Below, piece after piece: positions 15,857-24,391 of a stretch of DNA of 64,000 nt (positions are counted from its first letter, which is position 1; each line of letters begins with the position of its first letter). The notes under the pieces are model-generated. The model was not told the origin of the DNA. It was given only the letters and a program-made list of their open reading frames with translations, and ran no database searches. Where the stretch lies: the NCBI GenBank assembly GCA_903838415.1, contig CAILYI010000194.1, forward strand, positions 49,413 through 113,412. The letters are read 5' to 3'. The position numbers and the translations under genes were made by a program. The DNA comes from an uncultured Anaerolineae bacterium. GTDB taxonomy: Bacteria > Chloroflexota > Anaerolineae > Anaerolineales > Villigracilaceae.

Positions 15857-15862
15857 CAACCC

Positions 15863-17596
15863 ATGTTTTCACGCAGACTTCTCGCCCTGGCCCGTTCATC
15901 GGGGCTGGCGCTCACACTCAGCATTTTATTGGGATGGATCGGCGGATTGCTGATCATTCTGCAGGCCTGGACGCTGGCCTCGATCGTCAACAATGTCTTT
16001 CTGAATGGCCTCACCCGCGCCGCTCTCACGGTTCCTTTGGGCATTTTACTGGCTGTGGTCGCCGCCAAAGCGCTGACAATTTGGGGCGCGGAAGTAAGCG
16101 CCAACGTGGTCGCGCAGCGCGTCAAAACCGACCTGCGCGAACGGCTCCTGGCGCACCTGGCGGACCTCGGCCCGGCCTTCACGCAGGGCGAACGCACCGG
16201 TGAATTGGCCGCTGCCGCCATCGAAGGCGTTGAAGCGTTGGACGCTTATTTCAGCCAATATTTGCCGCAAATGGTGCTGGCAGCTTCCATTCCGCTGACA
16301 GTTCTGCTGCTCATCTTTCCAATTGACCTGTTAACCGGCATCATTTTCCTACTGACAGCTCCGCTCGTGCCCTTTTTCATGGTCATGATCGGCAAATCCG
16401 CCGAAACGCTGACCGGGCGACAGTTTGCCACTCTCAGCCGCCTCTCAGCCCATTTTTACGACGTTTTACAGGGTCTGACCACGCTCAAGGCGCTGGGACA
16501 GGCCAAGGGTCAGGCCAAAGTCATCGCGGATGTCAGCGAGCGTTATCGTGACGTGACCATGCAGGTTTTGCGCGTCACCTTCCTTTCTGCGCTGGCGCTT
16601 GAGCTGTTGACCACGCTCAGCACGGCGATTGTGGCCGTCGAAATTGGTTTGCGCCTGCTCTATTCCAAAATGGAGTTTCTCCCGGCTTTTTTTATTCTCG
16701 TCCTGGCCCCAGATTTTTACCTGCCGTTGCGCCAACTCGGTTTACGCTTCCACGCGGGCATGTCTGGCGCGACAGCGGCGAAGCGCATTTTCGAGATTCT
16801 GGATACGCCGGTTCAAAAAGTGGAAAATGGGGAACTGGGAATTGGAAAAACTGCGCTATTCACCATTCACAAATTCCAGATTAACTTTGAAAACGTCACG
16901 TACCAGTACCCCAACCGCGACGTTCCCGCCATCGATCAGGCCACTTTCAGCATTCCTGACGGCCAACTGACGGCGCTGGTCGGCGCTTCGGGCGCGGGGA
17001 AAAGTACGCTCGCCAGTCTTTTGCTGCGTTTCATCGAACCAGTTTCAGGCCGAATTTTGGTCGATGACCGCCGGTTGGACGAAATCCCGGCTGAAATATG
17101 GCGGCAATCCCTGGCCTGGGTACCCCAAAATCCATATCTCTTTCAAGACAGCCTGTCCGCCAATTTGAAACTCGCCAGGCCCGAAGCCGTTGAATCGGAT
17201 TTGATTCGCGCCTGCGAACAGGCCGGGCTGATGGATTTTATCGCCACGCTGCCACAGGGCTTTGAAACCGTCATCGGTGAGCGCGGCGCGCGTCTCAGCG
17301 GCGGACAAGCGCAGCGCCTGGCGCTGGCCCGCGCGTTTCTGAAAGATGCGCCCTTCCTGCTGCTCGACGAACCCACCTCCAGCCTGGACCCCGGCCTAGA
17401 GGCCGAACTCCAACAATCGGTGCAGCGCCTGATGAAAGGCCGCACCGCCCTCGTCATCGCCCACCGTTTGTCCACCGTTTTCCAGGCTGACCAGATTATC
17501 GTGCTGGAAGCCGGGAAAATCGTCGAAACGGGCAAACATGGCGGGTTGATTTCCCAAAACGGTCTTTACGCTTCGTTGGTGAAAAGTGAAAAGTAA
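15863..17596 (+). CDS. cydD: Thiol reductant ABC exporter, CydD subunit
   Basis: A 577-residue half-transporter with six predicted membrane helices (about residues 15-300) and a C-terminal ATPase. CydDC exports glutathione or cysteine and is needed for assembly of bd oxidase and c-type cytochromes. Membrane-domain features such as EGVEALDAYFSQYLPQM and GLTTLKALGQAKGQ are typical of CydD. The ATPase has Walker A GASGAGKSTLASLL, signature LSGGQAQRLALARAF and Walker B LLLDEPTSSLD. Between the two domains (about residues 318-332) lies KVENGELGIGKTALF, encoded by purine-rich iterated DNA that looks like an acquired linker. The cydC gene follows 21 nt downstream. Confidence 0.92.
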   Translation: MFSRRLLALARSSGLALTLSILLGWIGGLLIILQAWTLASIVNNVFLNGLTRAALTVPLGILLAVVAAKALTIWGAEVSANVVAQRVKTDLRERLLAHLADLGPAFTQGERTGELAAAAIEGVEALDAYFSQYLPQMVLAASIPLTVLLLIFPIDLLTGIIFLLTAPLVPFFMVMIGKSAETLTGRQFATLSRLSAHFYDVLQGLTTLKALGQAKGQAKVIADVSERYRDVTMQVLRVTFLSALALELLTTLSTAIVAVEIGLRLLYSKMEFLPAFFILVLAPDFYLPLRQLGLRFHAGMSGATAAKRIFEILDTPVQKVENGELGIGKTALFTIHKFQINFENVTYQYPNRDVPAIDQATFSIPDGQLTALVGASGAGKSTLASLLLRFIEPVSGRILVDDRRLDEIPAEIWRQSLAWVPQNPYLFQDSLSANLKLARPEAVESDLIRACEQAGLMDFIATLPQGFETVIGERGARLSGGQAQRLALARAFLKDAPFLLLDEPTSSLDPGLEAELQQSVQRLMKGRTALVIAHRLSTVFQADQIIVLEAGKIVETGKHGGLISQNGLYASLVKSEK

Positions 17597-17617
17597 AACC
17601 CTTTTCAGCCATTTCCT

Positions 17618-19381
17618 ATGAAAACTTTCCGTCGTTTGCTGACCTTCGTTCTGCCTTTCTGGCCGCAAGTCCTGCTTGCCACTGTGCTGGGCGCCTTGAC
17701 CATCGGCGCCTCGATCAGCCTGATGTCCACATCGGCGTACCTGATTTCCGTGGCCGCCCTGCATCCCGGCATGGACGCCATCAGCGTGGCGGTCGTTGGG
17801 GTGCGCTTTTTTGGCATTTCGCGCGGAGTTTTCCGCTATCTGGAGCGGCTCACCGCGCACTCGCTCACTTTCCGCGTGCTGGCGAAACTGCGCGTCTGGT
17901 TTTATCAGGCCATCGAGCCGCTCGCCCCGGCCCGGCTGATGTCCTCGCGCTCCGGCGATTTGCTCAATCGCGTCATGGCGGATGTCGAAACGCTGGATAA
18001 TCTCTACGTGCGCGTGCTGGCGCCGCCATTGGTGGCGATTGTCGTGCTGCTTGGGATGTCCGTTTTTATGAGTTCGTTCGCCCCGCTGCTTGGACTCGTG
18101 TTAACTATCTTCTTACTGGCGATCGGCCTGGGATTAACCACGCTGACTTTGACCGTGAACCAAAAACCCGGGCGGAGTCTGACCGACGAGCGCGGCCGCT
18201 TGCGCGCCGATCTGGTCGATGCCGTGCAAGGCCTGCCGGATCTGGTGGCCTTCGGGCAGGAAAAGGCTTATTTAACGAAAATCCGGGCCACGGGTGGACG
18301 ATTTTCATCCGCGCAAACGCGCATGGCCCGCTTAAGCGGGTTACAGTCCGGGCTGAACAGTCTGCTGACAGGTCTGGGAGTCTGGTGTTTGCTGGTTCTG
18401 GCAATTCCGCTGGTGACGTCTGGCGCGGTAAAAGGCGTCCATCTGGCGGTCATCATCCTGGGTGCGATGGCCAGTTTTGAAGCCGTCCAAAACCTGCCGC
18501 AAGCCGCCCAACTGCTCGAATCCAACCTGCAATCGGCACGCCGCCTGTTCGAAATCGCGGATGCCGAACCTGCCGTCAAGCCGCCCGCCGAGCCGCTGCC
18601 TCGCCCCTCTGGCGCCGGTTTGCGCGTGCGGAATTTGACCTTTGCCTATGAAGCGGCCCCGCAAACCAACGTTCTGGCTGGGATTAACTTTGACCTGCCA
18701 ACCGGAAAAAAGCTCGCCATCGTCGGCCCGAGCGGCGCGGGAAAAACGACCATCGCCAACCTGTTGATGCGTTTTTGGGAGTTTTCATCGGGCGAGATTC
18801 TGCTCGACGGGCAGGATTTGCGCCGCTACACCCCGGTGGACGCGCGCCGCATGTTCAGCCTGGTCAGCCAGGGCACGTACCTGTTTAACGCCAGCTTGCG
18901 CGAAAACCTGCTGCTGGCGCATCCCTGGGCCTCGCCCGAAGAAATTGAAATCGCCTGCAGGCAGGCTGAACTGCACGAATTTGTAACCGGGCTGCCGAAG
19001 GGCTACGAAACCCTGGTCGGGGAGCGCGGCCTGCAGTTTTCGGGCGGTGAGCGTCAGCGGGTGGCGATTGCCCGCGCTTTGCTCAAGGATGCGCCGCTGT
19101 TCATTTTCGACGAACCAACCGCCAATCTCGACCCGGGCACGGAACGGCGCCTGCTGAAGACGCTGCAGCGCGTCACACAGGACAAATCCGTGCTATGGAT
19201 TACGCACCGCTTAATCGGCCTGGAAGCCATGGATGAAATCCTGGTGATGGATCAGGGCCGCATCGTTGAGCGCGGGACGCATGCCGGGCTTTTGGCGCAG
19301 GACGGCTTGTACAAAAAACTATGGGATTTGCAGAACCGCGCACTGATCTTACGCGAAATAAAAAGCTGGAGCGCGGTTTAG
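17618..19381 (+). CDS. cydC: Thiol reductant ABC exporter, CydC subunit
   Basis: A 587-residue partner of CydD with six membrane helices and a C-terminal ATPase. MSTSAYLISVAALHP and GISRGVFRYLERLTAHSLTF are strong CydC signatures. Walker A is GPSGAGKTTIANLL, the signature is FSGGERQRVAIARAL and Walker B is FIFDEPTANLD. The heterodimer would export thiols to the outer face of the membrane. No cydA/cydB oxidase genes are in the window. The stop codon (19379-19381) forms the 3-nt loop of the terminator hairpin. Confidence 0.92.
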   Translation: MKTFRRLLTFVLPFWPQVLLATVLGALTIGASISLMSTSAYLISVAALHPGMDAISVAVVGVRFFGISRGVFRYLERLTAHSLTFRVLAKLRVWFYQAIEPLAPARLMSSRSGDLLNRVMADVETLDNLYVRVLAPPLVAIVVLLGMSVFMSSFAPLLGLVLTIFLLAIGLGLTTLTLTVNQKPGRSLTDERGRLRADLVDAVQGLPDLVAFGQEKAYLTKIRATGGRFSSAQTRMARLSGLQSGLNSLLTGLGVWCLLVLAIPLVTSGAVKGVHLAVIILGAMASFEAVQNLPQAAQLLESNLQSARRLFEIADAEPAVKPPAEPLPRPSGAGLRVRNLTFAYEAAPQTNVLAGINFDLPTGKKLAIVGPSGAGKTTIANLLMRFWEFSSGEILLDGQDLRRYTPVDARRMFSLVSQGTYLFNASLRENLLLAHPWASPEEIEIACRQAELHEFVTGLPKGYETLVGERGLQFSGGERQRVAIARALLKDAPLFIFDEPTANLDPGTERRLLKTLQRVTQDKSVLWITHRLIGLEAMDEILVMDQGRIVERGTHAGLLAQDGLYKKLWDLQNRALILREIKSWSAV

Positions 19382-19400
19382 AACCGCGCTCCAGCTTTTT
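19360..19400. terminator. Bidirectional terminator between cydC and a membrane-protein gene
   Basis: A perfect 19-bp stem, AAAAAGCTGGAGCGCGGTT (19360-19378) with its complement (19382-19400), closes on TAG, which is the cydC stop codon. Runs of A and T at both ends serve convergent transcripts. Confidence 0.85.
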
Positions 19401-20983
19401 TAGTCATACATGGCGCTGAAACAATCAAAGGTTTTGCCCAGCGGCGTTTTCACCTTGATCGGATAGGAATCTCTGTCAAACTGGTAGGCTTTTAGCGAGT
19501 CCGCCACCAGGCTCAGGGCAGTATTCGCCCGGTAGGTTGAGAGATGAAAAGCCTGCCACGACGCATCCGGTTGATTGGCTTCGGCCTGGTCGTAGAAACA
19601 GGCCAACGCCGCGCCGACACGGTCACGGGTGGGTTTATCCGCCGCCGAAGATTGGTACAGAGTCACCATGGCGGGCACTGCATCAGACGAGAGCGAAGCC
19701 AGGTAGCCGACATCCAGATCCTGCCCCTGCTCGAATCGCAAAATATTCTGCTGAAAAATAAAAGCATCCACGTTGAGCAGCGTGAGCGACAGCGCAAAAC
19801 CGAGCGCGGCGAACAGCGCCGCAAGCGCAAAAGCGCGTTGGCGGCGCAGCAGATCAAGAATCACCACGACAGCCAACAAAACGGCCACCCAGATCATGAA
19901 AACGTGGGTATAGGTGCGCAGGCGGGTAAATCCGTAAGCGGTTTCATACAGCACCAGCCGGTAATAAGCCGAGACCAGCATGACAGCCACCAGCGCCACC
20001 AGCGCCACACCAAGCGCAGAGAAAATTCCCTGCTTGCGGGGCGTTTCGCGCCTGGTAATGGAACTCAGCCCCAAAAACAGCAGCAGCGCAAAGAAAGCCA
20101 CCGCCACCAATTCGCCAAAGCCCTTCCGGGCATATTCAGCAAAGGTGTAGCCTTCGATCTGGATATTGGCCTGCCCGCCAAAAAAATACTGGAATTGGAT
20201 GACCACGAAAGCGGCAAAAAGCAGCACCACGCTGCCCAGCACAACTGTCGACTCGGGAAAACCCAGGAAAGGCGGAACGACAGGCTTGTCGATGCCGAGC
20301 AGCTTTTCATCACTGGAACGGTTGGCAGCGTGCAGGTACACCCCCGCCAGCACGTAGGCCAATATGGCAATGTAAATGGCGCGGAAGATGTATTCCGGCA
20401 GGTTTTCGAGCCGAAACAGGGCGGTAATCGTGGCAAGGCGTTGAGCGAAAATCATATCCGCGGAGGAAAGCAGCGCGGCAAAAAACACCAGCACCGGGAT
20501 GGCGAACAGCAGTCCCCGCACGATGGACCACACCGCGCCAGGACGTTTCTCCTCCTGACCGGCCTCCCGTTTAAGACGCTGACTCTCGGCTGCGAAAAAC
20601 AGCGGGCTGCCGAGCATGCTGCCAAGCAGTCCAAGGGCCCGTGAGATGTATTCGGCCACGCTGTAGCGCAACCACTCGCCGCCGCGATAGGTGACGGCGA
20701 AACCGGCCATCAGGAACAGGCTGAAAGCGTAAGATAGAAAAGCGCTCATCGCTTCGACCCGGACGAAGGTCATTACGGCAAAGTACAGAATCAATGGCAC
20801 CAGGATGAGCGTCTTCTTTGCCGGGCGGATGCCATCCAACCAGAGCAGGATGACGCCGCCCGCCAGGGTTATCGCGGCATAAATCGCGAAAGAAATACCC
20901 GGCGTATGTTTGTAGAACAGGAAATCAAAGCACCAGCCAATCAACAAAACCGTGATCCAAAGTCGAACAGGTTGTTTTTGCAT
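19400..20983 (-). CDS. DUF4173-type polytopic membrane protein
   Basis: A 527-residue protein with many hydrophobic helices (roughly twelve) and no recognisable enzymatic motif. The organisation resembles the DUF4153/DUF4173 families of uncharacterised membrane proteins: a conserved YAFSLFLMAGFAVTYRGGEW region, PVLVFFAALLSSADMIF and YAYGFTRLRTYTHVF-like segment near residue 365, then a soluble C-terminal tail (about 420-527) with DAVPAMVTLYQ. A GGAGGTTCCC ribosome binding site precedes ATG. It appears monocistronic. Function is unknown. Confidence 0.8.
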   Translation of the reverse strand: MQKQPVRLWITVLLIGWCFDFLFYKHTPGISFAIYAAITLAGGVILLWLDGIRPAKKTLILVPLILYFAVMTFVRVEAMSAFLSYAFSLFLMAGFAVTYRGGEWLRYSVAEYISRALGLLGSMLGSPLFFAAESQRLKREAGQEEKRPGAVWSIVRGLLFAIPVLVFFAALLSSADMIFAQRLATITALFRLENLPEYIFRAIYIAILAYVLAGVYLHAANRSSDEKLLGIDKPVVPPFLGFPESTVVLGSVVLLFAAFVVIQFQYFFGGQANIQIEGYTFAEYARKGFGELVAVAFFALLLFLGLSSITRRETPRKQGIFSALGVALVALVAVMLVSAYYRLVLYETAYGFTRLRTYTHVFMIWVAVLLAVVVILDLLRRQRAFALAALFAALGFALSLTLLNVDAFIFQQNILRFEQGQDLDVGYLASLSSDAVPAMVTLYQSSAADKPTRDRVGAALACFYDQAEANQPDASWQAFHLSTYRANTALSLVADSLKAYQFDRDSYPIKVKTPLGKTFDCFSAMYD

Positions 20984-21139
20984 GGGAACCTCCGTGTAAT
21001 TTCTCTAAAGAATAGCCGCGCCGGGCTGGCAAAGTCTCTCTGATAGCTCCAGAAGGTGTCAGTTCTGATGATACGTTCGGAAAACTGGAGACTTATCAGG
21101 CCGCCAAGGTTACAGAATTGTAAAGCAGAAATCACCCTA

Positions 21140-21168
21140 TTGACATCCGATTAAGATTATGTCATACT
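21140..21168 (+). promoter_or_regulatory. Strong promoter of the stand-alone structured RNA
   Basis: A perfect TTGACA (21140-21145), a 17-nt spacer and CATACT (21163-21168, four of six matches to TATAAT) predict a transcript start near 21175, just before the structured RNA described at 21175-21382. Confidence 0.7.
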
Positions 21169-21238
21169 ACCAACATCGTTCAGGGGTAAGTCAATTTGTT
21201 CAGTGCTATCTTTTAGATAGAAGGAGGTGATGTCTCGC

Positions 21239-21298
21239 ATGGACAGTTCCAGTAGTATCCAACGCGGCGCAGTGGCATCCCTCCTGAGTCTTCTGTAA
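21239..21298 (+). CDS. Candidate 19-residue peptide MDSSSSIQRGAVASLLSLL
   Basis: The ATG at 21239 follows AAGGAGG by 11 nt, and an in-frame ATG at 21230 is too close to the ribosome binding site. The peptide has a serine-rich start and a hydrophobic end. Its second half lies in one arm of an 11-bp RNA stem, so translation would melt or be affected by the structure, as in leader peptides. It may be a regulatory peptide or a translated element of the structured RNA. Confidence 0.5.
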   Translation: MDSSSSIQRGAVASLLSLL

Positions 21299-21352
21299 GG
21301 AAGCCACTGCGCCAAACCGAATGCCGTCCGCAAGGGCGGCATTCTCCTTAAA

Positions 21353-21382
21353 AAAACCTTCTCTGTTTCGAGAGAAGGTTTT
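21353..21382 (+). terminator. Terminator of the structured RNA and of pfkA
   Basis: AAAACCTTCTCT (21353-21364) pairs with AGAGAAGGTTTT (21371-21382), loop GTTTCG. It lies between the structured RNA (plus) and the end of pfkA (minus), with A/T-rich edges on both sides, so it may serve both strands. Confidence 0.75.
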
Positions 21383-21404
21383 GAAAATCTGGGGGCTTTT
21401 TTCT

Positions 21405-22487
21405 TTACTCGTCGCCGAAGGAAATCCCTACGCCGCGCGCCGTCAGAACCGCTTCGCCATTGACGTCGACCCGCTTGGGAATGGCAATCGCATCCATGAG
21501 CGGCATATCAGTGATCCGACCATTCATCAACGTCACCATGCGGTCAAAGTGTCCCTGCGCCGCCACGCGGACAGCCGCCGAACCGTAACGGGTCGCCAGC
21601 CAGCGGTCAAAAGCCGATGGCGTTCCGCCGCGCTGGACGTGCCCAAGAACCGTGACACGCGTTTCGATTCCGGATCGTTCCAGGAATTCGCCAACTTTCT
21701 GTCCAATGCCGCCTAAACGCGGGACGTACATCTCATCTCCGGCGCGATTGTACGACGCATCGCCATCCGCAGGTTTTGCGCCTTCAGAAACAGCCAGGAT
21801 GGTGAAGAGACTGCCACGCTCGCGCCTTTCCAGTACTTTGCGGGCCACGGTTTCCCATTTGAAGGGGATTTCAGGGATGAGGATGACATCCGCGCCACCG
21901 GCGACACCGGAGTGCAGCGTGATGAAACCGGCATCTCGCCCCATCAATTCGACCACCATCGCGCGCTGATGAGATTCCGCGGTCGTGTGCAGACGGTCAA
22001 TTGCATCGGTGGCAATATTCAGGGCGGTATCGAAACCGAAAGACACCTCAGTGCCATGGATATCGTTGTCAATTGTCTTGGGGACGCCCACCACCGGCAC
22101 GCCGCGTAAAAACATATCGTGCGCAAAACGCAGAGTCCCGTCGCCGCCGATCACGACCAGGGCATCCAATTTCAAATCTTTAATGGCCTTGATGATGTCA
22201 TTGGAGACATCAACAACTTCTTCCTTGCCATCGCGCATGACCTTGCGCGCATATGGATTGCCCCGATTGGCGGTACCGAGAATGGTGCCACCGCGCGGCA
22301 AAATGCCGCGCACATCCCGATGGCCGAGCGGGAATACGCCATCAGGCATCAGGAAGCCGTCATAGCTATCCCGAATTCCCAATACTTCACAGCCATAGTC
22401 GTTTTTCGCTGTTTTGACCACGGCGCGAATGACCGCATTAAGGCCGGGCGCGTCACCGCCACCCGTCAGAACACCAATTCGTTTCAT
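21405..22487 (-). CDS. pfkA: 6-phosphofructokinase
   Basis: A 360-residue phosphofructokinase that phosphorylates fructose 6-phosphate, the committed step of glycolysis. It has MKRIGVLTGGGDAPGLNAVI, the phosphate-donor site VVIGGDGTLRFA, the substrate loop VGVPKTIDNDIHGTE, the catalytic region and MVVELMGRDAGFI. Glycine in GGDGT is the ATP-type residue, whereas lysine in PKTIDND is shared with pyrophosphate-dependent and actinobacterial enzymes; a mixed group III ATP enzyme is the best guess. An AGGAGAATTAAC ribosome binding site precedes ATG. It is monocistronic between a terminator and a divergent membrane-protein gene. Confidence 0.94.
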   Translation of the reverse strand: MKRIGVLTGGGDAPGLNAVIRAVVKTAKNDYGCEVLGIRDSYDGFLMPDGVFPLGHRDVRGILPRGGTILGTANRGNPYARKVMRDGKEEVVDVSNDIIKAIKDLKLDALVVIGGDGTLRFAHDMFLRGVPVVGVPKTIDNDIHGTEVSFGFDTALNIATDAIDRLHTTAESHQRAMVVELMGRDAGFITLHSGVAGGADVILIPEIPFKWETVARKVLERRERGSLFTILAVSEGAKPADGDASYNRAGDEMYVPRLGGIGQKVGEFLERSGIETRVTVLGHVQRGGTPSAFDRWLATRYGSAAVRVAAQGHFDRMVTLMNGRITDMPLMDAIAIPKRVDVNGEAVLTARGVGISFGDE

Positions 22488-22644
22488 GTTAATTCTCCTA
22501 AAAGTAAAGAATAATGGCTCGGGCGATTATACCTTTTTGTGCAAATTTTCACAGGGACGAGCTACCCTGTAAAATCAGGGATTACGTCTCCAATAGTCGT
22601 TGCATTACCTTTCCAATCATACCCCAAAATCATCCCGGGGCGGC

Positions 22645-22673
22645 TTGCCTTCCCGGCAGCTTGTCCATATAAT
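22645..22673 (+). promoter_or_regulatory. Promoter of the DUF2085 gene, probable leaderless start
   Basis: TTGCCT (22645-22650), 17-nt spacer and perfect TATAAT (22668-22673). Six nucleotides separate TATAAT from the ATG at 22680, so the transcript should start at the initiation codon. Confidence 0.75.
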
Positions 22674-22679
22674 GAACGC

Positions 22680-23516
22680 ATGCTCAACCGCCTGATTATC
22701 GCCGCACAAAAGCTATCGAACTGGCTCGTCCCGCTGGCCGCGCTCGCCATTGTGGCGGGTTTTCTTTATATCGCCCCGGCTGGAATACTAAGCAAAGCCG
22801 ATGCCATCGGTTACGCCGTTTGCCATCGCCTGGATGCACGCTCCTTCCACGTGGACGGACGCCAGCTGCCGCTGTGCGCGCGCTGTTCAGGCATGTATCT
22901 AGGCGCCGTGCTGGGGCTGGCCTTTCTCAGCCTCACTTATCGCCGCAGCGCCGGTAATCCACCCAGGGGCGTCATCATCATCCTGGTGCTTTTTGGGCTG
23001 GCCTTCGCCGTGGATGGGACGAATTCTTATCTTTATCTGATGAAATTGACCTACGGCGCCCGCCTGGACTTTCTCCCCACCCTGTACATTCCCAACAATA
23101 CCCTGCGCCTGTTTACCGGTTCCGGCATGGGTGTGGGAATGGCTGTGGCCGTGTTCGTTTCACTCAACCAGACCTTCTGGAAAGATTGGGACAACCAGCC
23201 GGTGCTGGACAAACCGCGGGATTTGCTGATTCTGACGGCCCTGATGCTGCTGGCGGATTTGCTCGTCCTGCCCGAGTGGAATTGGGTGCTTTATCCTGTG
23301 GCCTTTATCAGCGCCGGGGGCGTGCTGCTCCTGCTGACGCTGGTCTACGGCATGTTGTGGACGATGATCATGCAGCAGGACAACCACTTTCTGACGCTGC
23401 GCGAAGCCTGGCTGCCCATCCTGGCCGGGCTGACGATTGCCCTGATTCAGATCACCGCAATCGACATTTTCCGCCTGTGGTTGACGCACACCTGGGGCGG
23501 TTTCCCGCTGGGTTAA
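22680..23516 (+). CDS. DUF2085 membrane protein
   Basis: A 278-residue membrane protein with about six hydrophobic helices. The DUF2085 signature is clear: a VCHRLDARSFHVDGRQLPLCARCSGMYLG-type segment near residues 45-75, containing H, C-x-x-C and G residues that may bind metal. A C-terminal half with further helices follows. The start is set at ATG 22680 because a strong promoter lies 6 nt upstream; an in-frame ATG at 22539 would place this promoter inside the gene. Function of the family is unknown. A DUF4126 gene follows in the same direction with its own TATAAT box. Confidence 0.85.
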   Translation: MLNRLIIAAQKLSNWLVPLAALAIVAGFLYIAPAGILSKADAIGYAVCHRLDARSFHVDGRQLPLCARCSGMYLGAVLGLAFLSLTYRRSAGNPPRGVIIILVLFGLAFAVDGTNSYLYLMKLTYGARLDFLPTLYIPNNTLRLFTGSGMGVGMAVAVFVSLNQTFWKDWDNQPVLDKPRDLLILTALMLLADLLVLPEWNWVLYPVAFISAGGVLLLLTLVYGMLWTMIMQQDNHFLTLREAWLPILAGLTIALIQITAIDIFRLWLTHTWGGFPLG

Positions 23517-23547
23517 AATCGCGGGAACGTTTTCAACAAACTCTGGA

Positions 23548-23553
23548 TATAAT
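23548..23553 (+). promoter_or_regulatory. TATAAT box of the DUF4126 gene
   Basis: A perfect TATAAT with 8 nt before ATG 23562. No ribosome binding site is visible, so a leaderless or nearly leaderless transcript is likely. The -35 is weak. Confidence 0.5.
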
Positions 23554-23561
23554 AGAGTACG

Positions 23562-24125
23562 ATGGAATTACTGCTTGGCATTTTCTCTGCTTTTGGGCTT
23601 TCCGCCAGCGCCGGATTAAACGCTTATATTCCGTTATTCACCATCGCAGTCATCGCCCACTACACCGATTGGTTCAAGCTCACGGCTCCTTATGATGTCC
23701 TTGGCAACCCGTGGATCATCATCTTGCTGGGGGTTCTCATTATCATCGAATTTCTGGCCGATAAAGTTCCCGCTGTCAACCATATCAACGACGCCATCCA
23801 GACCTTTATCCGCCCGGTGGCCGGGGCCATCGTTTTTGCAGCTTCAGCCAAAATACTGACCGGCATCAGCCCGATTCTTTCACTGGCTTGCGGACTGTTC
23901 ATTGCTGGTGGCGTGCACGTCGCCAAAGCGGCAGTGCTCCGCCCCGCCGTGACCGCCACCACTGGCGGAGCGGGCAATATCCCCGTCAGCATCGCGGAAG
24001 ATGTCGTTTCCACCGCCGCATCCATTTTGGCGGTGATCGTTCCGGTAGTCATCGCTGGCAGCCTCGTTTTGTTCGCAGTCCTGTTGTTCTGGCGGCTGAG
24101 ACGACGTGCGCGCGCAAGCGCCTAA
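23562..24125 (+). CDS. DUF4126 membrane protein
   Basis: A 187-residue membrane protein with four or five helices. It begins with LGIFSAFGLSASAGLNAYIPLF, the strongest DUF4126 signature, and also has FLADKVPAVNHINDAIQTFIRPVAGA and a Gly/Thr-rich loop TATTGGAGNIPVSIAEDV. A basic tail RLRRRARASA ends the protein. The family has no known function. A 60-residue membrane-protein gene follows with a separate ribosome binding site. Confidence 0.85.
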   Translation: MELLLGIFSAFGLSASAGLNAYIPLFTIAVIAHYTDWFKLTAPYDVLGNPWIIILLGVLIIIEFLADKVPAVNHINDAIQTFIRPVAGAIVFAASAKILTGISPILSLACGLFIAGGVHVAKAAVLRPAVTATTGGAGNIPVSIAEDVVSTAASILAVIVPVVIAGSLVLFAVLLFWRLRRRARASA

Positions 24126-24153
24126 TTCATTCTTCTAATGGAGGAGAAATCTG

Positions 24154-24336
24154 ATGGAAAATGCTGAACCACTGCCGCCCGAACCAAAAAAGAACCGCAC
24201 CGGCATGATCATTGCCATTGTTGCAGTCGTTTTATGCTGCTGCTGCCTTGTGAGCCTTGGCCTTGGTTACTGGCTCTGGAATAACGGAGATCAATTGCTG
24301 GGAATTGGCGCTCTCCTGCGCTCCGCCGCCATCTAA
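24154..24336 (+). CDS. Small single-helix membrane protein
   Basis: A 60-residue protein with a strong GGAGGAGAAATCTG ribosome binding site. The N-terminal tail is Pro/Glu/Lys-rich (PLPPEPKKNRTG), followed by one helix (residues 17-41) containing CCCC, then a short amphipathic end. The cysteine run at the membrane suggests lipidation or metal/disulfide chemistry, but no family is recognised. It may be co-transcribed with the DUF4126 gene 28 nt upstream. Confidence 0.7.
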   Translation: MENAEPLPPEPKKNRTGMIIAIVAVVLCCCCLVSLGLGYWLWNNGDQLLGIGALLRSAAI

Positions 24337-24350
24337 ATCAAATCCAAACC

Positions 24351-24391
24351 AAATCAAAACAGCCGCCCTAAACCGGTGGCTGTTTTGATTT
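24351..24391. terminator. Bidirectional terminator overlapping the DUF402 stop
   Basis: A perfect 14-bp stem, AAATCAAAACAGCC (24351-24364) with its complement (24378-24391). The last seven codons and stop of the DUF402 gene (minus) lie in the right arm and loop. Confidence 0.75.

Larger units (their letters stand above)
21175..21382 (+). ncRNA. Structured small RNA with its own promoter and terminator
   Basis: About 210 nt lie between a strong promoter and an intrinsic terminator, with no conventional gene. Elements in order: small hairpin CTATC-TTTTA-GATAG (21206-21220); a strong ribosome binding site AAGGAGGTGA (21221-21230); a 19-codon ORF (21239-21298); an 11-bp perfect stem GGCGCAGTGGC (21266-21276) with 21303-21313; a 10-bp stem with GCAA tetraloop (21320-21343); CTCCTT (21344-21349), complementary to the ribosome binding site; and a terminator stem (21353-21382). 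It could be a small-protein mRNA, a regulatory RNA or a leader that has lost its downstream gene. I do not recognise an RNA family. Confidence 0.6.

Noticed and set aside
19544..20644. 366-codon plus-strand frame opposite the DUF4173 gene
   Set aside because: Rich in H, Q and R, with no start signal; the minus frame has clear membrane helices.
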